This document shows positions 1 to 8,936 of a stretch of DNA of 64,000 nt, in pieces. The notes beneath the pieces are model-generated. The model worked only from the letters and a program-made list of their open reading frames with translations. It made no database searches and had not been told where the DNA came from. The stretch's first letter is position 1; each line of letters opens with the position of its first letter. A program made the translations under genes and the position numbers. The DNA is from Rhizobium leguminosarum (lineage in GTDB: Bacteria > Pseudomonadota > Alphaproteobacteria > Rhizobiales > Rhizobiaceae): contig NZ_JAGIOR010000005.1 of assembly GCF_017876795.1 (NCBI RefSeq), positions 1 through 64,000 of the forward strand. The letters run 5' to 3'.

Positions 1-375
1 ATGCGGCCTGCCGTAGTAGCCGTGGTGTCCACGCAGCACAGCGGCAAGCCACTTGTGCTGGGTAGCCAACGACATGTGCCGCCATGCTCCCTCGCGCACC
101 GCCTTGAGCTTTCGCGTCAGGCGCTTCCCTTCCGTCTTGTGCTTCACGATGAACCGGCCATCACGGGTCAATCCACAATAATGAATGAAGCCCAGGAAGG
201 CGAAGGTCTCTGGTTTTCGCTCACGACGCCTTTGTCGAGATAAAGCCGCGAACCGGCCAAATTCGATTAGCCGCGTCTTCCCCTCGTGGAGCGCCAGACC
301 AAATTCGCCTAGCCGTTCCTTGAGGGCCAAGAGCATCTCCTGCGCATCATCCTTCTTCTCGAAGCCAATGACGAG
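1..375 (-). pseudogene. Group II intron maturase, 3' part only (runs off the left edge)
   Basis: Read on the minus strand from 375 to 1 there are 125 uninterrupted codons starting LVIGFE and containing LHEGKTRLIEFGR and KPETFAFLGF, the stretch that follows the YADD active site in group II reverse transcriptases. It is related to, but clearly different from, the maturase at 22183-23517. The part up to and including YADD is absent: the intron at 376-2017 joins exactly where YADD would end. The end of the gene lies outside the window. It cannot encode an active enzyme here because the 5' half is missing. Confidence 0.8.
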
Positions 376-413
376 GTGAGTGGCGCGGAGGGTTTGCACC
401 TCCGCGCTCTCGT

Positions 414-447
414 AGAACCGTACGTGACACTCTCGCGTCATACGGCT
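414..447 (-). ncRNA. Group II intron 1 domain V
   Basis: A 34-nt hairpin starting GAGCCGTATGACGCGAGAGT and ending CGTACGGTTCT on the minus strand, with the usual paired arms and GCGAGAGT-type cap. Domain V is the catalytic core of the ribozyme and lies 3' of the maturase gene, as here. Confidence 0.85.
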
Positions 448-1658
448 CCCATTGTTCGGCCGCGCCCGTAGAGCAGACTCCAGTGAGCAAACAGCCGTGT
501 CTGCCGGCGCGCGATACGCTCCAGCCATTGGACAGCTCGCCTTCTGTGCCTACGCATGGACTTGAACTTCCGATTAGCCCATCGCGCCAGAAAGACGTCG
601 ATGTGCCTTAGCGTCGGGTAGAGTGCCGACGGGTAGAACCGCCCGTAGTAGTTAATCCAGCCACGGATGTGCATATTGAACATCCGCGCCAGATCGTCCA
701 AGGCCTTGTCACTCCGTTCATGGAGGGACCAGCCGCGGACCGTCTGACGGATCGCCTTGAGAGCTTTGCCACTGGCCGCGGGGCTAAACGAGACGCCCAC
801 CTTTCCGCCCCTTCGGCGCGCCAGCCTCGGCCTGAAGGTATAGCCGAGGAAGTCGAACTTGTGGTTGGAATGGTTTCCGCGTCTATCATCATCCTTGCAG
901 TAGACGATCTTCGTCTTTTCGGGATGGAGCGTCAGCTCGCAGTCTGCGAACCTCTTTTCAAGAGCGTCGCGCAGCGCCACTGCCTGTTCTTCGGTTTGGC
1001 AATGGCAAATGGCATCATCGGCATAACGCTCGAACGGGATGTCCGGATGGTTCCGCTGCATCCACATGTCGAACGCGTAGTGGAGAAAGAGATTAGCAAG
1101 GACAGGGCTTATCACCCCACCCTGCGGCGTCCCTCTATCCCGGCCGATAAGGCTCCCGTCCGCCATCTGCACCGGGGCTTTCAGCCATCTCTCGATGTAC
1201 ATCAGCACCCACGGGCAATTCGTGTGCTTGCGCACCGCCCGCATGAGCAGATTCGTCTCGATGTTGTCGAAGAAGGCCTTGATATCAAGATCAAGAACCC
1301 AGGCATGGCGCCAGCACCGCTGCCGCGCCATGCCGACCGCATCGAGCGCCGATTTTCCGGGCCGGTAGCCGTAGGAATCCTTGTGGAACTGAGGCTCCAG
1401 AAGGGGTTCCAGGAACCGTTTGCCCACCATTTGGGCGACGCGATCGGCAACGGTGGGAATTCCCAGCGGCCGCGTCTTGCCATCGTCCTTCGGTATGTCG
1501 ACCCGTCGCACCGGCGGCGGAAAGTAGCTGCCGGACGACATCCGGTTCCAGAGCTTGTAGAGGTCGTCCACGCCAGCCGCACCTTGGGTGGCCTTAACTC
1601 TTTTGTAGGCTTCCCACACCTCCCGTTTCGGAATGTCATATGGCTTCGCTCTATCCAT
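438..1658 (-). CDS. ltrA: Group II intron reverse transcriptase/maturase
   Basis: Intron-encoded protein of about 406 residues that helps fold the intron RNA and copies it into DNA at the target. Visible blocks: GVDDLYKLW and KTRPLGIPTVADRVAQ (RT0-2), DLDIKAFFDNI (RT3), GTPQGGVISPVLANLFLHYAFD (RT4), YADDAICHC (RT5 active site), TLHPEKTKIV and KFDFLGYTFRPR (RT6-7), then a maturase domain with MHIRGWINYYGRF. No H-N-H endonuclease domain follows. The start at 1658 is chosen over an upstream ATG at 1703 because a strong GGGAGG ribosome site lies just before it. Confidence 0.9.
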   Translation of the reverse strand: MDRAKPYDIPKREVWEAYKRVKATQGAAGVDDLYKLWNRMSSGSYFPPPVRRVDIPKDDGKTRPLGIPTVADRVAQMVGKRFLEPLLEPQFHKDSYGYRPGKSALDAVGMARQRCWRHAWVLDLDIKAFFDNIETNLLMRAVRKHTNCPWVLMYIERWLKAPVQMADGSLIGRDRGTPQGGVISPVLANLFLHYAFDMWMQRNHPDIPFERYADDAICHCQTEEQAVALRDALEKRFADCELTLHPEKTKIVYCKDDDRRGNHSNHKFDFLGYTFRPRLARRRGGKVGVSFSPAASGKALKAIRQTVRGWSLHERSDKALDDLARMFNMHIRGWINYYGRFYPSALYPTLRHIDVFLARWANRKFKSMRRHRRRAVQWLERIARRQTRLFAHWSLLYGRGRTMGAV

Positions 1659-2017
1659 GAGGTTCCTCCCGTTGCCGGTTGACCTCCGTCCAGAGCTGAA
1701 CAATGCAACCCCTTCGCTCCAGCGCCATTACAGCGCCTTCATCACTACTACGGGTTGCTCCGTCCCTGTGCCCCGCATCGGTACTCTCACCTCGTAGGGG
1801 CCACCTACTTGGATTTCTCCCTTCGCATCGGGGCGACAGGTTTCCACGTTCCACACAAGAGCCTGCCCCAGAGTCACGCCGCCTTCATGCCGGATGCCGT
1901 CTGGGCAGCAATCAGGCCGTCCCCCAGACTGATCCCGGGTTAACGACTTCCCCCCGGTTTCGACATCGTCCATACGCTTACGACACTTCATCAGCGGTTC
2001 GCTTTCGCTCGTCTCAC

Positions 2018-2457
2018 CGAATTGCTTGACCAGCCTTGAGAAAGAACGCTTGGCAGCCTTGGTATTGCGGCGAGCTTGAACCAGAATGTCGAGCACGTCA
2101 CCATCGGCGTCAATTGCCCGCCAAAGCCAGAATTTCTTTCCGCCGATCGTGATGACAGCCTCATCCATATGCCACTTATTGTTCGGCTTGGGCCGGTCTC
2201 TGCGAATGCAGTCGGCAAAATGTCGGCCAAAGCGGTTGATCCAGAGACGAACCCTTTCCCTGCTCACGATAACACCGCGTTCAGCAAGAAGGTCTTCCAC
2301 ATCGGCCGTGCTCAGAGCAAAACGATGATAGGCCCAGACCGCGTAGGCAACGACTTCACGCGGAAAACGAAACCCCTTCAGACCCGGGGAAAGTGCTCAG
2401 CAAGCTCATGTCGTCTCGATAATCGAAACGCCGGGGTCAAAACAACTTGGCAATACC
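2018..2457 (-). pseudogene. IS6-family transposase, 5' half, cut by intron 1
   Basis: Nearly identical to the first part of the intact IS6 transposase at 53534-54244 (MEDLLAERGVIVSRERVRLW through RLVKQFGE). Two lesions are visible: a one-base gain in the early codons (acccgggg instead of acggggg, near 2390), which breaks the frame after about ten codons, and the loss of everything after FGE at the intron junction. The outer end of the element is the inverted-repeat end at 2440-2457 (ACAACTTGGCAATACC). Confidence 0.85.
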
Positions 2458-2606
2458 CTCGAACCTGCAAAACGCCATCCACCGCTTCGGCTAAATCCCC
2501 ATAGCGACAAACAACCCGCGCCTTCGCTCAATCCGGCTTCAATGAGTCCGATCAGTGAATGCCGAACGCACGGCGCGCGGACCTCACAGAACCCTCCAGA
2601 TTCACA
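2458..2606 (+). repeat. Solo end of the IS91-like element
   Basis: From about 2466 to 2606 the sequence matches, with a few differences, the right end of the IS91-like element at about 45850-45990 (shared blocks include AAACGCCATCCACCGCTTCG and CAGAACCCTCCAGATTCAC). The match stops at the same base in both places, marking the element end. It abuts the IS6 end at 2457, so the rest was probably lost in a rearrangement. Confidence 0.8.
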
Positions 2607-2870
2607 CTGTCGCTCATAGGTTTCTCCGCATGATTCATGCCGAAAATGAGCGATCTTTCGATACCGCGCTACGTGGGATGGCCTACCCGCTTACTTTCAA
2701 TCTATCCCATGCAGGATGGCCGCAAGAGGACGCAGGCTGGATAACCCGGATTGGCTGGATTTCGTATAATTCCCTGCCGACCTTCCTGCACGGCCGTTTG
2801 TTGCGCATGTGCGGTGGTGGGCGCCGTATCGTCACGATACCGGCGCCTCGCGGTTCAGCGACCGGACGAT
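2607..2870. other. Intergenic, nothing recognised
   Basis: Sequence downstream of the effector gene. Reading frames here are short and on the strand opposite the effector; no recognised domain, repeat or clear terminator was seen. Confidence 0.5.
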
Positions 2871-3944
2871 TCAATCCTCTTGCAGTTCAGTATCCCGCGG
2901 CACGACACGAGGCCGGGGCAGCGAGTCCAGTGTGTTGGCTGCCACCAGAACAGATTCCACTGCGTATCGGTGGGCGTACGAGGAAGGATTCATTCCGTAG
3001 GCTTCCTGAATCATCCGTGATCCGATTTCCCGTTTTTGGTCTTCAGGAACACGGGACAATGCGTTGCGAACTCTATCGGCGAACTCGGGTGAGATCACTT
3101 GTGGTTCTGCATATTTTTCCCACGATACGGGTTCGTTTTGCCTAAGGCGCAAATTCGCGGCAGTGTATTCATCTGTGCCCAGAAACGGAATCAACCCCTC
3201 AACACGGTTTTTCTGGGATTCGGCGAGGCTTTTGCCCATCGACCAATAACCGTCCTCGGCCGGCTCTCGGATCCATGCGCTGTCTTGCAACCGAACAGCG
3301 GGACCGTTTGCCCAGGCATCCATGACCACGGTCGACCTCGGGTTGCGGCTTCCGCGCCGCAGTTCGTTCCAGGTGTGATCCGCCTTGACTGGGATCTCAT
3401 CACCTTCTTCGGTTATCTCCTTCAATGACACGTGAGCAGCAGAGGTCACAGTCAGCTCGTCGTCCGCCATGTGTGGGGCGTGGACGATAGCGGAAAGGGC
3501 GGCGGTCTGATCGCAGACCGCCGCCCCCATGACTACCGCCGTTGCAACCTTGTTGGGGCCGTCTAATGCCAGCTTTGCAACCGACGATCCGATGCCGTTG
3601 TGGCCGCGCGAGGGACCGTCGTCCGCCTTAACGTTTCCCCGGCCATGCTTGAGCAGCAGGCGGACGTCGTGGACGGTTTGCCCGGCTGTCGCGAGTCTTC
3701 TCGGGCTCCCGACGCCGTCACCGACGACATACGCGCCCATATGGTAGGCGGCCTGCTGGATCTGATGTTCCTCCAGAGACGCATCTCCGCCCCATCGCAA
3801 CCTGTCGGGAGGCGTACCCAGGGAGACCCTCAGCGCTGAGATGCTGCTCTCAAAGTCCAGCGTCGCGGATTCTCGCGGCGAGTCTTCAGTGTCATATGTG
3901 TCATGTCGAGTCGATCCGGAGGATTTGGAGCAGCAAATTCCCAT
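2871..3944 (-). CDS. Putative type III effector, HopX/AvrPphE/XopE family, N-myristoylation motif
   Basis: 357 residues. The protein starts MGICCSK, a eukaryotic N-myristoylation site with neighbouring cysteines suited to palmitoylation, which suggests plasma-membrane targeting inside plant cells, as known for XopE proteins. The body carries the HopX hallmarks: a KHGRGNV block (about 99-105), Cys144 in VCDQTA, His190 in ADHTWNEL and Asp209 in VVMDAWANGPAV, matching the family's Cys-His-Asp triad (transglutaminase/protease fold; biochemical activity of the family is debated). A tts box lies 46 bp upstream, which ties expression to TtsI. No signal peptide. It stands alone, flanked by mobile-element debris. 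The family call comes from motif memory, not a search. Confidence 0.8.
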   Translation of the reverse strand: MGICCSKSSGSTRHDTYDTEDSPRESATLDFESSISALRVSLGTPPDRLRWGGDASLEEHQIQQAAYHMGAYVVGDGVGSPRRLATAGQTVHDVRLLLKHGRGNVKADDGPSRGHNGIGSSVAKLALDGPNKVATAVVMGAAVCDQTAALSAIVHAPHMADDELTVTSAAHVSLKEITEEGDEIPVKADHTWNELRRGSRNPRSTVVMDAWANGPAVRLQDSAWIREPAEDGYWSMGKSLAESQKNRVEGLIPFLGTDEYTAANLRLRQNEPVSWEKYAEPQVISPEFADRVRNALSRVPEDQKREIGSRMIQEAYGMNPSSYAHRYAVESVLVAANTLDSLPRPRVVPRDTELQED

Positions 3945-3990
3945 ATGTGTTCACCTGTAGCGGAGTTTCTGTCGTCTGGAGACTCATATT

Positions 3991-4021
3991 AAGCGATATT
4001 GGCTTTCGACAAGCTGACGAC
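3991..4021 (-). promoter_or_regulatory. tts box (TtsI binding site) for the effector gene
   Basis: On the minus strand the site reads GTCGTCAGCTTGTCGAAAGC followed by CAATATCGCTT, close to the tts-box consensus (TCGTCAGCTT-N-TCGAAAGCT). It ends 46 bp before the effector start and points towards it. The same core occurs at 37429-37461 and 53380-53411. Confidence 0.85.
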
Positions 4022-4114
4022 TTTCAAAAGAAATCACAATCAGCATTGCCAGCGATAGGCCCCAGAGGGCATCGTCAACTTAACGGAATGTGGAATTCGA
4101 TGTGCGATGAAGGT

Positions 4115-4133
4115 GGTATTGCCAAGTTGTTTA
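4115..4133. repeat. Orphan IS6 terminal repeat
   Basis: GGTATTGCCAAGTTGTTT is the same terminal sequence as the left end of the intact IS6 element at 53481. It is cut after 19 bp by IS5 copy 1 at 4134. Confidence 0.8.
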
Positions 4134-5245
4134 GCGTTGGTGCGTGGATAGTTTGTCAAGGGTTCCGGGATAGGCAGGCAGGATCGAAATCAGCATGATC
4201 CGGGTGCCATGCCGTACAAACACAACGCAGATCGTCGTCACCATATCGGAAAGATGAAATTCAGGGTGACGAATTGGCGGGAATACGAAGCAGGTCTGCG
4301 TCAGCGTGGTAGCCTGACATTATGGGTAACGCCGGAGGCGCTAATCGGGTGGCGCGCTCCCCGACGCAAGACCCGGGGCGGCCAAGCCCGGTATTCCGAT
4401 CTCGCAATCGAAACGGCCCTGACGCTGGGTTGCGTTTTCGGAATGCGGCTGCGCCAGACCGAGGGATTGCTACACTCGCTGCTTACTCTCATGGGGCTGA
4501 AAGTCCCTGTTCCGGATCATACGACGCTGAGCCGCAGGGCGCAGAAGTGGGAGCCATCAGCCCGACGAAACCGGCCGCTGCCGAACGGCCCGCTGCATGT
4601 GCTTGTCGACAGCACGGGATTGAAAGTGTACGGCGCCGGACAATGGCTGGAGGAGAAGCATGGTGTGAAGTCGCGACGGAACTGGCGCAAGCTTCACCTG
4701 GCAGTGGATGCCGACAGTGGCGAAATCATTGCTCATAGGCTGACAGACCAGAACACGGATGATCCTTCCCAGGTGGCGCCATTGCTCGATCAGGTCGACG
4801 GCGAGATCGACCAGTTCACAGCCGACGGGGCCTATGACGGCAAACCAACCTATCAGGCGATCCTGCAGCATAGCTGCACCGCGACCATCGTCATTCCACC
4901 TCGTGTCACGGCAGTGGCATGCTGTGATACCGGACCGCCTGGTCAGCGGGAGAAGCACATTGCCGCGATCGCAAGCGACGGTCGGCTGAAATGGCAGGCT
5001 GTTACCGGCTATGGTAAACGGGCTCTGATCGAAACCGCCATCGGGCGGTACAAGGCACAGATCGGACGACGCTTGCGGGCTCGCTCTTTCGCCGCTCAGC
5101 AGACCGAAGCGGCCATCGGTTGCATCGCTCTCAACCGCATGCTGGCGGGTGGACGCCCGGAGTCTCTCCGGCATCAAGTCAGGCAGGCATAACCGACAAC
5201 ATCAAAGAGCAAAATGCGTTCGATTTCATATCCGCGCACCAACGC
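4134..5245 (+). mobile_element. IS5-family element (IS903-like), copy 1
   Basis: 1112 bp, bounded by imperfect inverted repeats (left GCGTTGGTGCGTGGATA, right ending ATCCGCGCACCAACGC). Copies at 14781-15892 and 32891-34002 have the same length and nearly identical sequence. The expected 9-bp target repeats are absent: the left flank is IS6, the right flank the carboxypeptidase leader. Confidence 0.92.
4209..5192 (+). CDS. IS5-family transposase (copy 1)
   Basis: 327-residue DDE transposase that cuts and joins the element ends. Typical IS903-group features: ARYSDLAIETALTLG, VDSTGLKVYG (first Asp), HLAVDADSGEI, TADGAYDG (second Asp) and RALIETAIGRYK (Glu). Intact from ATG to stop. It differs from copy 2 at one noted site (LLTLMG here, LLDLMG there). 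Confidence 0.92.
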   Translation: MPYKHNADRRHHIGKMKFRVTNWREYEAGLRQRGSLTLWVTPEALIGWRAPRRKTRGGQARYSDLAIETALTLGCVFGMRLRQTEGLLHSLLTLMGLKVPVPDHTTLSRRAQKWEPSARRNRPLPNGPLHVLVDSTGLKVYGAGQWLEEKHGVKSRRNWRKLHLAVDADSGEIIAHRLTDQNTDDPSQVAPLLDQVDGEIDQFTADGAYDGKPTYQAILQHSCTATIVIPPRVTAVACCDTGPPGQREKHIAAIASDGRLKWQAVTGYGKRALIETAIGRYKAQIGRRLRARSFAAQQTEAAIGCIALNRMLAGGRPESLRHQVRQA

Positions 5246-5292
5246 GAATGCCCAGACCTTCGACCCATTTGCACTCACAAAGGAACACCATC

Positions 5293-6798
5293 ATGACTGA
5301 CTCCGCTCGCTTTGTGGCACCTGCCCTGTCCCATGCACAGGAAAGCGATCAACTAAGGGCGAACGTCGAGCGCAGCGCGCGCGACGGTGTATTGAAGCTG
5401 CTGCCGGCCGATTCCGTCACCGAGCACGCGCTGACGATCGGCGGCCGGAAGATTGCCTATGCTGCCACCGCCGGCACGCTGGATCTCTTCGGCCAGGACG
5501 GCGCACAGACCGGCGCGGTCTTCTACACCGCCTATGTCGCAAGGGATGGCGGGCCGAACCGGCCTCTGACCTTTGCCTTCAACGGCGGGCCGGGTGCTGC
5601 TTCCGCCTTCCTGCATCTCGGGCTGGTCGGGCCGAAGGTGCTCGATTTCGGGCCGGATGGACGTGACGGCGCCAATGCGAAACTCGTCGACAATCCGCAA
5701 AGCTGGCTCGATTTCACCGATATCGTGCTGATCGACCCGATCGGTACCGGCTGGAGCCGGACGGCAAAGGCCGACGACGCCTCCAATTATTATAACGTCA
5801 GTGCCGATGCCCAGAGCATCGCCAAGGCGATTGCGCTCTATGTCGCGCACAACAACCGTTCCAACTCGCCGAAATATCTTCTCGGCGAGAGTTATGGCGG
5901 CTTCCGTGCGGCCAAGGTCGCCTCGGTGCTGCAGGAAAGCCAGGGCATCATCGTCGCCGGTGCTGTGATGCTTTCCCCCCTGCTCGAGGGCCAGCTGATG
6001 TTCAATGCCGATCAGTTTGCGCTCGGCGCGGCGCTGGAGCTGCCGTCACTGGCGGCGGCCGAACTCGACCGGCACAAGGCCTTTGACGAAGAGAAGCAGA
6101 AGGAGGCCGAGACCTTCGCGCTCGGCGACTATCTGACGACGCTGGCCGGACCACCGCCGATGGGTGCCGATGCCGCCGCCTTCTATGGCAGGATCGCTCG
6201 CCTGACGGGCATTCCAGAGGATATCGTCACCCGCAACCGCGGCTTCCTCGGCAGTTCCTTCGTCAAACATTCAGATGGGGGCGGCGAGGTGATGGGCGCC
6301 TACGACGCCTCCTTTGCAGCACCCGATCCCTATCCGGAATCGGATTACGACCGGGGCGACGACGCCATCCTTGACGGCTTCACCCGCGCCTATGGCGGCG
6401 CCTTTGCCGATTACGCCCGCAACGAGCTCGGCTTCAAGACGGAGATGACCTATTCGCTGCTCGACGGCGATATCAGCCGGCGCTGGGAATGGGGCGGCGG
6501 GCGCGGCGGCGGATCGCGCTTCCAGGCCAGCGCCAACGACGACATCCGGCAGCTGCTCGCCTCGAACTCGGCATTCCACCTGCTGATCGCGCATGGCTAC
6601 AGCGATCTGGTGACGCCTTACAGCGTCAGCCGCTACGTCGTCGACCATCTGCCGCCCTCGCTCGCTGACGGCCGCGTCGGGCTAAAGCTTTATCGCGGCG
6701 GGCATATGTTCTATACGAAAGCCGATCAGCGGGCCGCCTTCACGGCGGATGCGAAGGCCTTCTACGCCTCACACCCGGCCGCTCAGCCGGCAGAGTAA
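5293..6798 (+). CDS. S10-family serine carboxypeptidase
   Basis: 501 residues from ATG 5293, which follows AAAGGAACACC; an upstream in-frame ATG at 5149 lies inside the IS5 transposase and is rejected. Serine carboxypeptidases remove C-terminal residues from peptides. Catalytic elements: oxyanion motif FNGGPGAAS, nucleophile Ser200 in GESYGG, Asp438 in GYSDLVTPY and His471 in GGHMFY. No clear signal peptide, so probably cytoplasmic. IS5 copy 1 ends 47 bp upstream and has probably removed the native promoter. A strong hairpin follows the stop. It looks chromosome-like rather than symbiotic. Confidence 0.88.
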   Translation: MTDSARFVAPALSHAQESDQLRANVERSARDGVLKLLPADSVTEHALTIGGRKIAYAATAGTLDLFGQDGAQTGAVFYTAYVARDGGPNRPLTFAFNGGPGAASAFLHLGLVGPKVLDFGPDGRDGANAKLVDNPQSWLDFTDIVLIDPIGTGWSRTAKADDASNYYNVSADAQSIAKAIALYVAHNNRSNSPKYLLGESYGGFRAAKVASVLQESQGIIVAGAVMLSPLLEGQLMFNADQFALGAALELPSLAAAELDRHKAFDEEKQKEAETFALGDYLTTLAGPPPMGADAAAFYGRIARLTGIPEDIVTRNRGFLGSSFVKHSDGGGEVMGAYDASFAAPDPYPESDYDRGDDAILDGFTRAYGGAFADYARNELGFKTEMTYSLLDGDISRRWEWGGGRGGGSRFQASANDDIRQLLASNSAFHLLIAHGYSDLVTPYSVSRYVVDHLPPSLADGRVGLKLYRGGHMFYTKADQRAAFTADAKAFYASHPAAQPAE

Positions 6799-6836
6799 AG
6801 CGTGGCGCGATCTTTCAGATTCGCCTGCCACGCTTT
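6797..6836 (+). terminator. Probable transcription terminator
   Basis: AAAGCGTGGC and GCCACGCTTT form a perfect 10-bp stem starting at the carboxypeptidase stop codon, with a 20-nt loop and a T-rich tail (GGTTCTTTGTTTT). Confidence 0.75.
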
Positions 6837-7148
6837 GGTTCTTTGTTTTCCGCATGTCATGATCGCAAAACCGGTCTACACTTTTGCGCGACATGCTTTG
6901 GGGGCTTGCACTGCCCAAGGCCGCAAATTGCTATAGTCATCCATGAATAGTTGGTGCGGATCCCACCTTTCGAATCAAGGAACGCACGGCGCCGATTCTC
7001 AGTGGTGTATTCGGACTTAAAATCAAAATCTGAGTTGTTCTAACAAACTACAGCAAGTCGCATCGCGAAACCGATGCTATGGCGGACAATTCACAAACGA
7101 GCACAAGGAAATCCTTACGTGAGATCCTCACCGAAAGAGACCGACACC
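6837..7148. other. Intergenic region upstream of the ABC ATPase
   Basis: About 310 bp without a gene. It presumably holds the promoter of the downstream transport/D-amino-acid cluster; no specific operator was recognised. Confidence 0.5.
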
Positions 7149-7921
7149 GTGGCCATCCCGATTCATCGAGTGCATTCCCTGAACGTCGACCAGCCGATCG
7201 TGTCGATCAAGGACGTGCGCAAGGCCTATGGCGATTTCGAGGTTCTGAAGGGAATTTCCCTCGACCTAATGAAGGGCGACGTCATCTGCATCATCGGTCC
7301 GTCCGGATCGGGAAAATCGACCCTCATCCGTTGCATCAATGCGCTCGCGGATATTCAGGGCGGATCGATCAGGGTCGAAGGGCAGGAAGTCCACCATCCC
7401 AAGCTGGACAAGCTGGCACTCCGCCGGAAAGTCGGCATGGTCTTCCAGCAATACAATCTCTTCCCGCACAAGACGGCGCTTCAGAACGTGATGATGGCGC
7501 CCCTCAAGGTGCTCGGGCAGCCGAAGCAGGAGGTGGAACTTCGCGCCCGTGCGCTTCTCAAGAAGGTATACGGCTGGAAGGAAAGGAAAATGCCTATCCA
7601 AGCGAGTTGTCCGGTGGCCAACAGCAGCGCGTCGCGATCGCCAGGCCGCTGGCGATGCAACCTGACGTCATGCTGTTCGACGAGGTCACGGCGGCGCTGG
7701 ACCCGGAGTCGGTGAAGGAAGTTCTCGTCACCATCAAGGAATTGGCGGCCGAGGGCATGACCTGCATCCTCGTCACTCATGAAATGGGCTTCGCCCGAGA
7801 AGTTGCGGACCACATCTATTTCACCGATCGCGGCGTGATCGTCGAACACGGTCCCCCTGCATCGTTCGTCGACAATGCCAAGGATCCGAGAACGAAGGCG
7901 TTCCTCGGACAGATTCTTTGA
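7149..7921 (+). pseudogene. Polar amino-acid ABC transporter ATPase, frameshifted
   Basis: Would be about 257 residues of a GlnQ/HisP-type ATPase that drives amino-acid import. Frame 1 carries Walker A (GPSGSGKST), the Q-loop (VFQQYNLFPH) and ends sensibly at LLKKV. The next frame carries RLEGKENAYP, the signature LSGGQQQRVAIAR, Walker B (VMLFDEVTAALDP) and the H-loop (LVTHEMG). The switch lies at about 7566-7570, where TATA suggests a 2-bp gain. Start is GTG 7149. No permease or binding protein is adjacent. Either a real pseudogene or a sequencing error. Confidence 0.85.
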
Positions 7922-7934
7922 GGCGCGCAAGACA

Positions 7935-8936
7935 ATGATCGAAACACCCTATCTGCTTTTCCTGGGCGATGCGCCCGATCGACTGGCTGCCAAGGTCGCG
8001 CAGGGGATCAAGGACTGGCGACCGGAACTGGCTGTCGGGCAATTGCGCCTTCCTGACTGCAAGGCCGATCTCAGCCTGCCGGACCTGACGATAGGCCAGG
8101 CGGCTGAAGTGGGCGTGAAGACGCTCGTCATCGGTGTGGCCAATCGCGGCGGCGTCATCTCGCCGTCGTGGAAATCAGTGCTTCTGCAGGCGCTCGATGC
8201 CGGGCTCGATCTCGCTTCCGGCCTGCACAATCTGTTGCGCGACGAAGCCGATCTGGTTGCAAAGGCGAAGGCGCTCGGCTGCACCCTGCATGATGTCCGC
8301 GTGCCGACGGTTGCCTACCCGATCGCCAATGGTAGAAAGCGGACAGGCAAGAGAATACTGGCAGTCGGCACCGATTGCTCGGTCGGCAAGATGTACACGG
8401 CGCTGTGCATGGAAAAGGCGATGCGTGCGCAGGGACGGAAGGCGACCTTCCGCGCGACCGGCCAGACCGGTATCCTGATCACCGGCGACGGCGTGCCGCT
8501 CGACGCGGTGATCGCCGATTTCATGGCCGGATCAATCGAATTTCTGACGCCGGACAACGATCCGGATCACTGGGATCTGATAGAAGGCCAGGGGAGCCTG
8601 TTCCATGCCTCCTATTCCGGCGTGACCCTGGCTCTCATTCATGGCGGTCAGCCGGACGCACTGGTGCTCTGCCATGAGCCGAACCGGCCGCACATGCGCG
8701 GTCTTCCGGATTATGAGCTGCCGAGCCTTGAGGCGCTGCGCGATCTTTCGCTGACGATGGCCAGGATCGTCAATCCGGCCTGTGAGGTGGTTGGCATTTC
8801 GCTCAATACCTCCGCCATGAGTGCAGAAGATGCGATGGCGCTTTGCGCTGAAACCGAAAGGCTGATGGGCCTGCCGACGGTCGATCCGTTCCGCCAAGGC
8901 GCCGACCGGCTCGTTGCGGTGTTGGAGGGATTATGA
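7935..8936 (+). CDS. dgcN: DUF1611 protein, probable D-glutamate N-acetyltransferase DgcN
   Basis: 333 residues with the DUF1611 layout: an N-terminal Rossmann-like part and a C-terminal P-loop-like part with VGTDCSVGKMYTAL and RATGQTGILITG. DUF1611 proteins paired with an enolase-superfamily partner have been described as DgcN, which acetylates D-glutamate before racemisation. The stop overlaps the dgcA start (ATGA at 8933), indicating translational coupling. ATG 7935 is preferred over 7875, which lies inside the ATPase. The specific substrate rests on family knowledge plus the partner gene. Confidence 0.75.
   Translation: MIETPYLLFLGDAPDRLAAKVAQGIKDWRPELAVGQLRLPDCKADLSLPDLTIGQAAEVGVKTLVIGVANRGGVISPSWKSVLLQALDAGLDLASGLHNLLRDEADLVAKAKALGCTLHDVRVPTVAYPIANGRKRTGKRILAVGTDCSVGKMYTALCMEKAMRAQGRKATFRATGQTGILITGDGVPLDAVIADFMAGSIEFLTPDNDPDHWDLIEGQGSLFHASYSGVTLALIHGGQPDALVLCHEPNRPHMRGLPDYELPSLEALRDLSLTMARIVNPACEVVGISLNTSAMSAEDAMALCAETERLMGLPTVDPFRQGADRLVAVLEGL

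Larger units (their letters stand above)
376..2017 (-). mobile_element. Group II intron 1 (about 1.64 kb)
   Basis: The element contains a maturase gene followed by a textbook domain V (414-447) and a domain VI-like hairpin (about 380-412). The 3' end is placed at 376 (TCAC just before CTCGTC), and the 5' end at 2017 (GTGAG), where identity with the intact IS6 transposase at 53534-54244 stops. The 5' exon is thus IS6 transposase and the 3' exon another maturase, so the two exons do not belong together. Boundaries are judged by eye; the 3' boundary could be off by a few bases. Confidence 0.75.

Noticed and set aside
669..1682. 337-codon plus-strand frame
   Set aside because: Antisense to the group II maturase, which has clear RT motifs.
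2871..3944. NopT-type (YopT/AvrPphB) protease as identity of the effector
   Set aside because: The lipidation motif is shared, but the Cys/His/Asp contexts fit HopX/XopE rather than the YopT family.
5149..5292. Upstream start for the S10 carboxypeptidase
   Set aside because: These codons lie within the IS5 transposase and element end; the ATG at 5293 has its own ribosome site.
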